Below, piece after piece: positions 21,606 to 33,118 of a stretch of 64,000 nucleotides of DNA (position 1 is its first letter; each line of letters opens with the position of its first letter). A program made the position numbers and the translations under genes. Location: NCBI RefSeq assembly GCF_043290135.1, contig NC_134700.1:162595553-162659552 (forward strand), read 5' to 3'. The notes below the pieces were generated by a model. That model made no database searches, had not been told where the DNA came from, and saw only the letters and a list, made by a program, of their open reading frames with translations. Source of the stretch: Rhipicephalus microplus (Eukaryota; Arthropoda; Arachnida; Ixodida; Ixodidae).

Positions 21606-22409
21606 AACAAGTAGGGTAGCACGCACGTTCGAGTGGGTGCGTGTACGTGTTTGTGATTTTATTTACCCTTGTAGACTATTTAGCGCTAACTCAATGCGAG
21701 CGTGGCATTCCTGATTCTTTCGCACATCTTCTAAAGCTTTTCATGCTTATATTTCTTCAATTGTGTTGAAGTTTTTCCTACACGAAAGCTTGAAACCCAG
21801 ACCTTCAGTCAACAGCTGCTTATAGGTTTTTTTATAAATGCTGGAAAATTGATCTGGCAAGGCCCCTTAAGCATTCGGCCCAGATGACTCGAAAAGCAAA
21901 GCTGTCTTCTTTTCTTTTCAGTCGCTGTATGGTTGGTTCCTCCCCCCTCAGAGATCATTAGAACTTCACGTGGTATATGTATTGCCTTCAGGATCAGAGG
22001 CGTTCTGAATATTTTTCTCCTCACCTAGTTTACCACGGCCTCCACGATCGGCGCGATTTTGACCAGGCTACGATTTCATCTGAGATAGTCATATTGACAT
22101 GGCCAATTTTGGTGATCCGTGTCAACATGACGATGACATACGATGACGTCATCAAATGACCACCTTTTGCATTACTGGTATTGCAGCCGATGCCCATGAC
22201 CAGTTTTCTTTAATTTTTATCAACAGGAATTAAGGATATGCCGGTACACTGAATCTGTTAGAAGTGTAGAACATAGAACGTAAATGGTACAAAATTTCAG
22301 ATCGCAACAAATATTCACCCCATACGGTATTCAACTTCAAGAACACCATGCCACTTTCAATGTTGCTCAAACTTCTAAGGCTTTCACCATAAAGAAATTA
22401 ATTTTTTTA
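21606..22409. other. Unassigned sequence
   Basis: No gene. The stretch around 22130-22165 (gatgacgtcatcaaatgac) looks like an interspersed repeat but cannot be assigned. Confidence 0.35.
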
Positions 22410-22850
22410 GGGACGAAGTACCTAGGACATCACTATGTCCATGCGGCTGCAATGCGTGCCCCAAGTTCGCAGTTGAGCGCAGGTGCGAAGCATCTGCGCG
22501 CAATGCGCCTACGCACGTATCGGCCTAAAAATAGACTCATCCACCTGCGTCATTCGTGAATCTGTCCGTCTGTCCGTCCATCCATTCATCCGTTCATGCG
22601 CGTACGTATACAATACCGCCCGTCTGTTCATCTGTCTGTCAGTCCGTCCGTCTGTACATCTGTCTTTCAATGATCACCTGCACTGTCCGTCTATTCACCC
22701 ATCCGTTTGTCTGTCTGTCCGTCCATCCTCCTGTCCATCCATCTTTACACCCCCGTCTGTCAGTGTATCCATCCGTGCGTGCGTCTGCCCATCTGTGCAT
22801 CAAACCATGCGTCCGTCCGTTCGCTCATCCATGTATCCACCCTTTATTTT
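22410..22850 (-). mobile_element. Foldback-like array element, copy F4 (diverged)
   Basis: A diverged end (ttagggacgaagtacctagg) at about 22407 is followed by a minus-orientation array of gtcc/atcc/gtct units at about 22558-22845. Arg/Pro/Ser-rich open frames here are array artefacts. Confidence 0.5.
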
Positions 22851-23317
22851 AGTCGTCGACTTCAACGTAGACATTATAGACCTTACTACCTGGCTTCGCC
22901 CACTGTCATCCACGCCTTGGAGAGGCATGGTTTTCAAACATGAAGCATTTCTTTGCATACTACAGGAACTTTTGGCGTCTAATTACGCATTTATCAAGAC
23001 GTGCGCCAACGTCTGGGTGCTCTCGTGATCACTTCCTTTACTTGGGGCAAATCAAATTAGTATGTGGGGATAAGATGGTTTCACAAATACTACTCGTTGG
23101 CCATGACACGCATAAATAATGTCTCGATCCTGTTGCGGACGTCGTCAAACATTTCCCGCCGGACAATAGTTTATATGCTCGGGCGAGTAGGTGTCACATG
23201 CGACTTACTGTTTATATTTACCTAGGAACGGTGAGAACACACACGGGATTTTTTAACCCGTGAGCTCTAAGAAAAAGCTGACATAGGCTGCCTTGAACCA
23301 GCGAATGTAAAGAAAGA
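22851..23317. other. Unassigned sequence
   Basis: No gene recognised. A small hairpin cacggg/cccgtg lies at about 23242-23262. Confidence 0.4.
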
Positions 23318-23400
23318 ATGTCATGGTCCCAGCGAAAATTGAACCCGGGCATTTGGTGTGGAAACCAAGTATTCTACCTCAGAGCCATGCTAAGTCTCGC
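23318..23400 (-). mobile_element. tRNA-like SINE, second family, copy 1
   Basis: Read on the minus strand, tggctctgaggtagaatac (A-box position) is followed about 35 bases later by gggttcaattttcgc (B-box position) and tgggaccatgac. The same arrangement and flanks occur at 24452-24530. It differs from the Ruka-like SINE. Confidence 0.55.
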
Positions 23401-23624
23401 AGCTGCTTTTCAAATAGACCGTAACCTTCGTGAAGCGTTCATTGGGGATAAAGTGATGGCTATCTAATTTTATAAACATTACATATGTACTCCAACGATA
23501 CAGCTCTCACGTCAGGTCAAGATCCAGTGTAGTTAAGCGCAATGCATTTAAAGTGATTGAGAGTTTGAACCGAAGAGAGAACAGACAATAGTAATTCTGT
23601 GTCGCCAGCGCTGAAATAAACATG

Positions 23625-23852
23625 GCCCACCGCGGTGGTCTAGTGGCTAAGATACTCGGCTCCTGACCCCCACGTCGCAATATCGAATCCCGGCTGTGGC
23701 GGCTGCATTTCCGATGCAGGCGGAAGTGTTGTAGGCCCATGTGCTCATATTTAGGTGCACGTTAAAGAACCCCAGGTGGTGAAAGTTTCCGGAGCCCTCC
23801 ACTATGGCGTCTCTCATAATCATATAGTGGTTTTGGGACATTAAACCCCACA

Positions 23853-23891
<39 letters not shown>
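23625..23891 (+). mobile_element. tRNA-derived SINE (Ruka-like), full length with target duplication
   Basis: The head has ccgcggtggtctagtggctaag and a B-box tcgaatcccggc. The body runs gcggctgcatttccgatgc to ccctccactatggcgtctct, with an (ATCA)n tail. The flanking ctgaaataaacatg is present exactly at 23611-23624 and 23892-23905, a perfect 14-bp target-site duplication. Confidence 0.9.
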
Positions 23892-23892
<1 letters not shown>

Positions 23893-23905
23893 TGAAATAA
23901 ACATG

Positions 23906-24072
23906 AAGGTGATTGAAAGTTTAAATCAACCAAGGACTTGCGCGATCAGACATAGTTAATTTTGTTTCGTCAGCGTTAGGAAACATGAGTGAATCTCCAC
24001 GAAGAACGAGGAATTGTCGAAGCTATAGTTCTTAAAGTCCGTAATGTCTACGTTGAAGTTGCCTACTTGTAT
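23906..24072. other. Unassigned sequence
   Basis: Nothing recognised. Confidence 0.4.
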
Positions 24073-24260
24073 TAAGGACGGACAGATGGACGAACCAACG
24101 CACGGATGAATAATGGGCAGGTGGACGTATGCATGGGTGCACGGACGGCAGGATGCACTGACGAAAGCACGGACACATAGGCGAACGGACAGATCAGTGT
24201 TCAGATAGATCGAATGACATATTCATGGGTGGACGGACAGACAGATTTGATTTGATTTGA
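24073..24260 (+). repeat. Degenerate 4-bp array, copy F5
   Basis: ggacggacagatggacgaac and similar units with period 4 in plus orientation, ending in a short (GATTT)n run (24243-24259). The family's conserved flanks are not clear here. Confidence 0.6.
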
Positions 24261-24451
24261 CAGACGGAGTTGATTACACATGAAGTCGGTTGTTTACACA
24301 AGTTCATGTTTTTGTTTTTTGTTGTGCAGGTGTTCACTTATGGTTTGTGTTTTGTAGGGCGGTATGGGTGCCAACTAGGTAGGCTCTAAGGAGCTTCATC
24401 ACGAAAAGCTGGCATTGGCAACGTTGACCCAATGAACGCATCAAATAAATA

Positions 24452-24530
24452 TCATGGTCCCAGCAGGAATGGGACCCCGCATTCTGCGTGACAATCAGCA
24501 ATTCTACCAGGGAGTCGCGCAAAGTCTACA
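24452..24530 (-). mobile_element. tRNA-like SINE, second family, copy 2
   Basis: The minus strand reads gactccctggtagaattgc, then ggggtcccattcctgctggg. It aligns over about 90 bp, including both flanks, with 23318-23400. Confidence 0.5.
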
Positions 24531-24765
24531 AACTGGTCTTCAAGTGAAAAGTCGATTGTAGTTGCAGTGCTGACCATGTAATCTTATCAACAGTATGCAT
24601 AAGTACTTCTACCATACAGCCATAACGTAAAGATAACGACAATTGCAGTGAAGATCTATCTACTGAAAGTCATTCGTCTGCGCTACATATCAGCTTACCG
24701 CTTCTCACCGTTGCTGGCGACAATTACGTCAATGTTTGAAAATAGAACGAGGCCTGGTTCACACA

Positions 24766-24777
24766 ATATATAAAAGG
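24766..24777 (+). promoter_or_regulatory. TATA-box-like element
   Basis: atatataaaagg in a gacgaggcctgg...ggcgcc context, about 350 bp upstream of the candidate secreted-protein exon. The spacing would need an intron or a long 5' UTR. Position and composition are the only support. Confidence 0.3.
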
Positions 24778-25122
24778 CGCCTTCTTGTACGCGTGCCTTC
24801 CAAGATTTCGTGCCCACGAAGAAGAAAGGAGGTGTCATTTACCACTTCTTCTTACCAGACATGAGCAATTTCAAGGAACTGAACTATACGTCATAATTCA
24901 GTGTACGTAGGCTCCTCTTCCCCACAATAACAGACAATTATAGGAACAAATGTATTTCTGCTGATGGTGCTGACAATTCACACGGATTCGGTCTAAGTTA
25001 AAGAGGTGTCTACAGCTCACTGAACGCATATTCATGACCCATCGACACAGTGGATGTCACAGATATGTCACAGATGTACACGTATTAGTGATTTGTATGC
25101 ACATAACCACTATCACGTGCTA

Positions 25123-25223
25123 ATGAAACATTTGAGCCTACCACTGTTCATCTTGATTGCCTGTGTAGTGCGTGTAGCTGACGTCCTTTCATCCACACGC
25201 TTCGCGAAGTGTCTATTCTCAAG
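25123..25223 (+). CDS. Candidate first exon of a small secreted protein
   Basis: The ATG at 25123 starts M-K-H-L-S-L-P-L-F-I-L-I-A-C-V-V-R-V-A-D, a charged start followed by a hydrophobic core, as in a signal peptide. The frame could be spliced after 25223 at aag|gtacgcg. A polypyrimidine acceptor, ttgctttcttaacttatgcag, ends at 25466 and would keep the frame open for some 40 further codons, to a TGA near 25586. With the TATA-like box upstream this has the outline of a small secreted-protein gene of the kind common in tick salivary glands. No family Cys pattern is visible, and signal-like hydrophobic frames arise by chance. Confidence 0.22.
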
Positions 25224-25466
25224 GTACGCGGTATCTGCCATTTTTTTTCTTTTCTTGATGGAAATTTGCATAACCGTAATTCGAACGCTTTGTGGTGCAT
25301 TCTTGCTTTTTTTTCATGCTTGCGCTTTTTGACTCTTCTTTTTCTGAGGTCATTGCACTCTACAATCTATGAATCGTTCCCACTCTAAGGAAAAAAAAAC
25401 GTTTTGAAAGTGATGGTTTCGGCCGCTTCACGAATTCCCAATATATTGCTTTCTTAACTTATGCAG

Positions 25467-26035
25467 TTCGTATATTTATTGTCCCACCTTTTTCGCTACC
25501 CTTTGTCTTCCACTGTTATCACTGGCATACCATGCTCGAAATTTCCCCGTGTCGACATCGTCTGAAAACGTTACCCTTTGGTTATGAGACTCCGTTATTC
25601 TCTGGAGGCCCTTGAAGCGCTGACACCAGTGCCACTGTGTACTTGAGACAGGAGAACAGAACAAAGACTTGTATTATCTCCGAAACACTCCAAGTCTGTA
25701 GCCTCGGCTTTACGGTCAAAGTATTGGCAAGTGGGAAGACGCGAAAAGGTGTTGCTATCATGTTTGCTATCAGTGCTTAGAAATTCATTCAAAAGAATAG
25801 GCAACTGCTGTTTGTTTGTTGTTTCGAAATAACTTCAACATATTCGAAGATTTGTCTAGCAAGGCTTTAGATTAGACGCCAGCAAGTAAACACCGCTTTA
25901 TTGACTCAACTACTATTAAAGGAAACGTTAGAATGCTTGCATTTTCCAGATAAGAAGGCTGCAGAGGGTGAGTGGCTTGCACACGATCATATTTTTCAGT
26001 GTCTGCTGTGCTAGTGAAGTCCTATTCTTGTAAGT
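25467..26035. other. Unassigned sequence
   Basis: Apart from the possible second exon at its start, no gene or repeat is recognised. Confidence 0.4.
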
Positions 26036-26364
26036 GTGCACAGGCCTGCATGGTCCAAGGGTCATTGTAGCTGCCCGCAGCACGCGGAGGAACCAAGCTG
26101 CTTGATACTATGGTGCTGCGTTGTAAAACACATGAACCGTGCCGCTATATACGCACATACCGAGAGCAGGCTACATGCTCGAGTTCAGCAAAAATTCAAC
26201 GCCCGCGGTGAGACCTTCAGTTCCTCCATGGTGCCTCAAACAGCCAGTCATCAACCTGAGAATACCAGGAATCCAGAAAAAAATGAGATTTGTCAATACC
26301 AGCCCTCAAGCAGCTCGCCTTACTTCTGCTGAACGAGAAGTACGAAGACTGCACCCACGTCTAA

Positions 26365-26829
26365 ACCGACGGCTCCGTCCTGCCAAACAGCCCAACAGCG
26401 GTGGTCGTTATTCTAACGCACGCCACAACCATCAAACGCAGGACAGCTCATGCAACCACATCAACGGCAGCAGAGCTTGCAGCAAAGCACGTAACAGTGG
26501 ACGATCTTTGTGACTGTAAGGCGGCACTGCAGCCACTTATGTCAAAAATATGCCGTGGTCCGCACGATAAGTTGGTAGTTGAGATGGCAGAAATGCTACG
26601 CCATGTAGCCGAGAAAGGGCACCACGTTATATTTAAGCGGTTGTCAAGCCACTGTGGAATTATCGGAAATAAACGGGCTGATCAAGCTACCCGTTCAGCC
26701 CATATAGAAGACAATGACCAGTCAATACCTCTCTCTAGGACGGACGCTGCTAGGAGGCTCTGCATGCTTGCTCGCAAATGCTCCATGTCACTTTGGAATG
26801 AGCTTGTTTTTAGGCATGCAAGATTATAA
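26365..26829 (+). pseudogene. LINE RNase H domain remnant
   Basis: The frame shows T-D-G-S (Asp codon 26368-26370), A-E-L-A (Glu 26473-26475), D-C-K-A-A-L (Asp 26512-26514) and S-H-C-G-I-I-G-N-K-R-A-D-Q-A (last Asp 26680-26682). These are the four acidic residues of a type I RNase H. A TAA at 26362-26364 separates the domain from the preceding segment, and the frame stops at 26827-26829 before the zinc motif. The residues are intact but the reading frame is not. Confidence 0.75.
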
Positions 26830-26878
26830 TCTCTTGATCCTACGTTAAGCTCGCAACTTTGAACAAAACTTCGACAAG

Positions 26879-27190
26879 GTGACGCTATATACTGCTCTGT
26901 GCAGACTATGGTTGGGAATCGCGTTTACCAGTGCGTGCGCGTTCCGCATAGTGATGGCCGACACCGCCGCCTGTGCATACTGCGGAGATGAAGAGACAAT
27001 TCAACACGTGATGTGTGACTGCCCGGAATATAACCTAGAAAGACAATACTGTTCTGATTCACTAAACAAGTTAGATGACCAGCCGCTGTCAGAAGAAAGT
27101 ACTCTGCGCCTTCGTCATGACTCATTACAGAAGAAGGCCGTGCAAGTTCTACTGGGCTTCTTGCGAACTACTGGCCTGTCGCCTCATAGT
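26879..27190 (+). pseudogene. LINE C-terminal zinc-motif remnant
   Basis: L-C-R-L-W-L-G-I-A-F-T ... C-A-Y-C-G-D-E-E-T-I-Q-H-V-M-C-D-C-P is the C-x2-C ... H-x4-C pattern that closes ORF2 in these LINEs. It continues in a frame different from the RNase H segment, so at least one indel lies at 26826-26880. Confidence 0.7.
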
Positions 27191-27360
27191 GGACTGATTT
27201 TGTGTGCGTGCGTGTGTGTGAGTGTTTTGCTTTTATTTATTTTTAACTCTTTCTCTCTCTTTGAACCCCTTATTCGCCAATCCCAGTGTAGGGTAGCATA
27301 CCGGATACTAGCATCTGGTTAACCTCCCTGTCTTTCTTTTTTTTCTTGTTTCTCTTTTTT

Positions 27361-28597
27361 CCTCAACAACTAGTGTGCGTAAACCACTTAAGGCACATTA
27401 GTACTGGTGGCTGCGATCACCAAAAACAAACTGTACAATAGCACACCCACAGAAATGAGCTGTGCGGTGTTCTGGCTCTTCAAAAAGTGGCAGAAATGTG
27501 AAGCAGGGCGTAAGAAGCTGAAACTTATAGCTGAGCAACTGAACACCTAACTCCACTCTCAATACCTATTATTTAATTTATTTCAAGCCATAAGTGGTCC
27601 TGAAAAATTGTCTTTTATAACCTAAAAAAATTTCATCCACAAAACAGCTGAATTGCACGCCATTTTGTGTTTCAAGAATAAGCTCTCAGAGAATGGAAGC
27701 ATAAAGCAGTGAGGCAACTATTTCGCAGCTTTCCTTGTTATGCAGGTAAACCTTACCATGTTTAAGTTTTTTCGCAACATGAATCCCGGGGAGGGGGGGG
27801 GCAAGGAAAGGAAAATATGAATTAGAAATCCCAGTGAACTCTAGGCTTAAGTTTATGTCTAGTTTTTGTCGAACACGTAGCTTAGTCACACGACATTGGG
27901 GCCTCCGCATGAATGACTTCCATTCCCCCGTTGGACTGCATCAACCAACTCATCTAATTAGGCAGATAAATAATATAAACCTGATTTATTGCTGCTTCAA
28001 ATTAGTATTTCAAGCATCTTAAGAAGCCAGCCCCCACTGAAAAAGCAGTTTTGAAAACAGTGAGCGAATGTCGCATTTTATGCATTTGCGAAAATTTTGG
28101 ACACACTTTCTCATACACCTGGTTTATTTCGTAACATGTACCGCAATGCAGGTGGGAAGTATACCTCAGCAATGAAAGCTAGAAAATCAGCCCAGATTGC
28201 GCAATGTCGCACAAGAGAGTCTCAGTTTCCGAAACGACATGACCAGCTTCAGTCATATTAAATTGGAATTACGCTCATTGTAACCTGAAATAAATGAAGC
28301 AGCTACACCCAATAGGAATGTCATCGTCTACCTTAGCTACATTGGTTAGTGGACAAAATCGTACGAACAACCACAAAGCAGTATCTAAACTAAACGTAAC
28401 TTGTTAATTTGTGCGTTTAAGTTTTCTTATTACTCCTGTGTCAAATAATATAACTCAGCGTCGGTGGCGCTGTTGCACGAATGCTACTAATACGCATATT
28501 TTCGCCAAGGCGTTCCCGTAAAACGCAATGCTGGGTATTTATTGGAGAGGTAAATTATACTGTTCTGTATGTATCACGTTCTATCTCCTTTGGCGAT
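27361..28597. other. Unassigned sequence
   Basis: No gene recognised. A poly-G run (gggagggggggggc) lies at 27788-27801. Confidence 0.4.
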
Positions 28598-28835
28598 CAG
28601 TAATAGTATCTGGTGATTGACGGGTGAAGACCACAATATGATTACGATGCGCGCCTAACGAAGGGCTCCGGAAATTTCGACCATGTGGTGTTTGTTTAAC
28701 ACGCACTGACATCGAGCAGTACACATGAATTCTAATATGTTGCCTCCATCTTAATGAGGCCACCGCGGCCAGGATGCCACCCGCGTCCTTCGGTTAAGCA
28801 GCTGAGCATCGTAATCAGTTTCCTACAACGGCGGA
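28598..28835 (-). mobile_element. Old tRNA-derived SINE (Ruka-like)
   Basis: Minus orientation. tgattgacgggtgaagacca, gaagggctccggaaatttcg and ccaccgcggccaggatgcca keep the order of the SINE, but substitutions are frequent and the A-box is nearly lost. Confidence 0.6.
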
Positions 28836-29528
28836 CACTTTTCGATTGAATAGTCCGTGCTGAAAAAAACAAAGGTGATTTCGCACTTTTACCCGGCCGT
28901 CTATCTAAGGGCTAAGTATGGCAAATACTTTTTTACATGTCTTTAGAAACGCACCCTCCTCAAAAAGAAAAAAGAAAGAAAAAAGAATAGGACTGTTTTA
29001 CGAATAAAAAAGTGCCAAGTAGTGAACAATAAGCACAGTGTAACTTAAATGTGTTTCTTACCAACAAGCAAACTTGTTGGTAAGAATCCATCGAGAGACA
29101 AATAAAGAGCGATAAATTTTCAGGCAGGCAAGAGAGGGAACCATCACGACAGGTGCTGTCTTCATGCTCTTTCCTTGTCCATGCTTAAATTAGGACTGTT
29201 TTTTTATACACAGTGTTATGCTCCTACGCACTGCGATGAGGCTAGAGAAAAAGGAAGATGTTCCACGGCTGGGACGGTAGAAGGAAGATAATATACACGT
29301 AACCGGTAGGCCTGCTGATATCCTGCAGTATAGAGGCCCGTAAATTGAAGAAGAAGAAGCAGCGATTCTCAGCTTTTTCATAAATGACGTCAAAAAAAGC
29401 ATGTTGTCCCACCGTCCCGCATGATGGGTGGTCGACAAGACAGCTTGGATAAAGGACAGTATACACTGTCAATTTCAAGTGCACCACTTAACAGAATCAG
29501 GTGGCTAACCTTATGCTGTCCTTTATAG
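28836..29528. other. Unassigned sequence
   Basis: No gene recognised. Contains a perfect 14-bp inverted repeat, ttcttaccaacaag (29055-29068), loop caaa, cttgttggtaagaa (29073-29086). Confidence 0.45.
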
Positions 29529-29579
29529 GCATGTCTTCGGGAAGGGCTCCAAGGCACGAACGTGAATCAGCGTTCAGGC
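29529..29579 (+). other. Candidate small exon between good splice signals
   Basis: The acceptor-like gctgtcctttatag ends at 29528 and a consensus-like donor, c|gtaagt, starts at 29580. The 51-bp interval has an ATG at 29531. Joined to the exon candidate at 30738, the ATG frame hits a stop, so at best this is 5' UTR. It rests on splice-site appearance only. Confidence 0.15.
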
Positions 29580-30737
29580 GTAAGTGGCTCCTCTTTTTCT
29601 TTTTGCTCTATTCTGGTATGCTTTTGGTTTCTGTGAACATTACTGTAAATGGGTGGATGCTCGAAGGCGTCACACATTTATTAGCAGATTAAGTTCCTCC
29701 TACACAAGGTGTACTTATCTCTCGGCTAGATAATGATTACGTTTCATTCATATTTATCTCAATTGCTGACCCGCATAGTCAGCCAGTATGTATTCACAGG
29801 CATGCTCGGAGCAATGTTCCCCGAAAGGTTAGCAGTAAGCAATTTCGTAAAGCATTCTTTATGCATGGAGAACTCTGAGTGCCAGTCAGGCTAACTTTCT
29901 AATTTCTTTCATTATTGTTCTCTCACTGCGGTATACATACAGGACCTCATCTAGGGCGCCTAGATGGTGCTGATTTAAATAGCATTCAGTTATGCAGAGC
30001 ACGTTTGAGTTGTAGTGATCGTATTATTTAACGCGCTCATTTAACTTCAAGAAACATTTGCCGCTACAAGAGCGAACATGATTGAGTTCTATACAGTTTC
30101 AAAGATGAACACTTGCGTTTTTTGACTGGAAAGAGAAGATGGTTTGTAGATTTCCGAAAATAACCAAAAATATGTCACGTATATTTCTCTACCGATGATA
30201 GCCGTAACATTATTGGTATGTCCCATTAGAAACTGAACTGGAACAAGAACTAAACAGGAAGAAAAAGTAGATACGGCACACACAAAATTCTTAAAGACCA
30301 CCAGAAACTGGGACACTTTTCTTTCTTGAGGCAATTGCTGGCAAAACTCATGAACACTTATTGTTATAAAACGCTCCGCACAAGTGAAAGCAGTTTTGGA
30401 GGTCAACTTTTCTTTTCCACGGTGAACTTTGTTTGTAGGGAGATGGTTTCAATTGTATTGAAAGTTGGGCTAGCTAGCACGGATGCATTTTTGGTTACAG
30501 CGTGGAAAAAAAAAGACTTTTGTCTACGTCATTTTCACACTGTCACAAAAAAAAAGAAGATGGTTATGCTGACGCTGTCTGGAAGGCTTACTCCTTTTTT
30601 AGTGAGGAGCATTCTTGCAGAACACTTCTGGTAAGGTGTGCTACGGCGCCGAAGAAGAAACAGTTCCTGTTTCTATCTGCTCTACACTTCATTATCAATA
30701 ATCACCGTCAATTCATTCATCTTCTTTTTTTTTGCAG
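29580..30737. other. Unassigned sequence
   Basis: No domain or repeat recognised; open frames on both strands overlap each other. Confidence 0.4.
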
Positions 30738-30841
30738 AACAGCCACCATGAATTCTGTGCGCGCCATGCTTACTTACTGCACCGAAGAGTTTAATACTGA
30801 AATACTGACTAGCGCGATCCCACACTTCACTTTAGCAAGCC
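30738..30841 (+). CDS. Candidate 5' coding exon with Kozak start
   Basis: A long polypyrimidine stretch ends in tttttttttgcag at 30737. It is followed at once by aacagccaccATGaattct, a near-ideal animal start context with the ATG at 30748. The frame reads M-N-S-V-R-A-M-L-T-Y-C-T-E-E-F and reaches a donor-like agcc|gtaagaa at 30842; without splicing it stops after 45 codons. There is no recognisable family and no second coding exon was found. Confidence 0.2.
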
Positions 30842-32888
30842 GTAAGAAGGTGATAAATAACATAGCTGTCACATCTTCCTGTTAAGTTGGGGGGACAATA
30901 TTATTGAAACATCATGATGCCTTGATGAGAGCGTCAGATTACAGGCCGCCTTGCTCATGAAAACCGCATTCTATTAAAATCTAGGTACATATCGTCCGAG
31001 TGGAAACTATGCTTGTCAAGGCTGTTCTATAAAATCGATTGTTTATCAATTAAGAAAAAGAACAGCATGCATCAGCAAAAACCAGAATGTCTTTATGTAA
31101 ACAAGAATACTGAGGACGTGAGAACCGTTCGAGCAGACTAATAATAGCCGTTTGATAACTAAGGCATTTCCCGATGTTTTGTCAACAAAGAAAGAGTAAA
31201 AAGATGTCTATCGCACAGAATAATAACCGTCTTCAGTATGCACTCGAAGACTGCCTTCGACAGCAGTTCAGTCACGCGTAAACGCGTTGTCTTTTTCTAT
31301 AGATTGTCCTCAAAGTCAAATGAATTTGTTACGAACAGTCATATGCTCTTGGAAGGCCCGCTTATTTTATCTAAATTTGATATCGCCGCGGGACACTGTT
31401 CATGAAAATGCCTAAAGAGGATGATGAACGTCCCGAGCACGACCTCTATGCAGATAACTGAGCGCTGTGCCAGTCCATCCATATCACCTATAAAAAAGCT
31501 CCCGAACCACAGCAGGACCTTTGATTGGCTTTGCGTTAGTGCTAGGATTTGGCACTGCTTAAGTATATATGTAAGGCTGCAACGGAGACGAAGACCACGT
31601 CGAGTGCATCACAGATAACCTTGCAAGGATCGGCATTATAGAGATGGCCAGAAGTGAGTTTTCTCCTCGATCACTGGCTTCCACGCTTTTTGATGACTTA
31701 TATTTATGTTTTTTTTTTTCAAACTTTGGCCAGTATGTCCGAATAATTTTCGTGCATCTGAGCTGGTACTGATGTTTCACTACACAGCTCATAATGAGAC
31801 ACATGGGGGTGGGGGTGGGGGACACAACGGCGTTGCACGAAAGCAAGATGGTGTACTTCAGTTGATGCAAATTGTTGTGCGCCCCGTTGGCACTGGGGAA
31901 ATATCGCTCACATGAAAGGGGAGAAACTATCACACCAGGAATCCTTCATAAAGCAATATGCCATGCACGTCGCAAAGGTGCAGTGTTGGTGAACAGAAAA
32001 TGAAAGCGTATGGGGCGAATAGTCGCCAATCTTTCAGTACCAAAAAATAACCTATTGAATTAAATGAGGCTGTGTAAGAGCGAATGTCGCGATCCTTTCA
32101 CGAAGTGTGCCTCGGCTTGTTTGCGTAGTGTTGCTTTGTTATATTTACGTTTGACTGCTCATGTATTGAAGACCAACGCAGGTTCATTCCTCTCCTAACA
32201 AATCAAAAGGAAAGAATTGCTTGCTTGTTGAATGCATGGCATAATTAATTTCATTATTTGATCTAGCTGAATGAATAGTCCTTATTATATACTACATCAG
32301 AATTTATACGTTATGACAAAATCTGAAAGACAGGTTTTTCGAAACTCCTCTATATATAGAGGGTTTCAGGACGGTTCTTTATTCAGCAAAAGGGTGGCTA
32401 ACCAAGCTACATTTTCTAGACACTCGTGCCTTCTGGTTCGGTCAAAGCATGGTACAAAAATGCAGCGTAGTTATACAGCACAAATATCGGTTGGCGCACA
32501 GTACTGTAGCATGTAGCAATCTTGATCAGTGGCTCCCACTGATCGTGATTGAGATAGATCTCGTGCAGAAGGTCACGTCACGATTCAAGATATCACATGT
32601 CAGGTTGTCATGATTCGATAAGTTTTGAAAGTTGATAAGAAAAAGAACTATAGAAGTGCTGACAAAGACGACAATTAAAATTCGCAGCAATTATAAGGGG
32701 CAGAGCGTCACATGCACTTGGTTTGTTTGGTGTAAAAAAAAAGAACTATCACGTGGAAAAAAAAACTATCAAGTCTGAGATTGCGAGAATGTTTGTACTA
32801 TCGGCCGCATCCTACCGACCTGTAAACTGAGCCGTTACGTCACATATTGGCATGAAATACAATGTATTCTTCCACCGCACGCATTTTA
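30842..32888. other. Unassigned sequence
   Basis: No gene recognised. Contains a short palindrome cctctatatatagagg (32349-32364) and a gggggt run (31806-31820). Confidence 0.4.
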
Positions 32889-33118
32889 TTGATTATTATG
32901 TGGAACTTAACGTCCCAAAACTGAAATATGATTTTGAGAGATGCCGTAGTGGAGGGCTCAGGCAATTTTGGCCACCCGGGGTTATTTAAGTGCACCCAAA
33001 TCTGAGCACACGGATCTACAGCATTTACACCTGCGTCAAAAATGCAGCCGCAATGGCCGGAATTCGATCCCGCAACTTCCGGGCCAGTATCCGAGTACCT
33101 TAGCCACTAGACCACCAA
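32889..33118 (-). mobile_element. tRNA-derived SINE (Ruka-like), full length
   Basis: Minus orientation. ttgattattatgtggaactt, gtggagggctcaggcaattt, cggaattcgatcccgcaact (B-box) and ttagccactagaccaccaaag (A-box) are in order. The tail is short and the copy moderately diverged. Confidence 0.85.

Larger units (their letters stand above)
26036..27360 (+). mobile_element. LINE fragment: end of RT, RNase H, zinc motif, 3' UTR
   Basis: A 5'-truncated RNase-H-bearing LINE in plus orientation, broken by several frameshifts and stops. The order is reverse-transcriptase thumb region, RNase H, C-terminal HCCH zinc motif and a 3' UTR. The UTR contains ccaatcccagtgtagggtagc and ctggttaacctccctgtc, a 3'-end pattern shared with 38890-38945 and inverted at 12268-12305. 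Confidence 0.75.
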
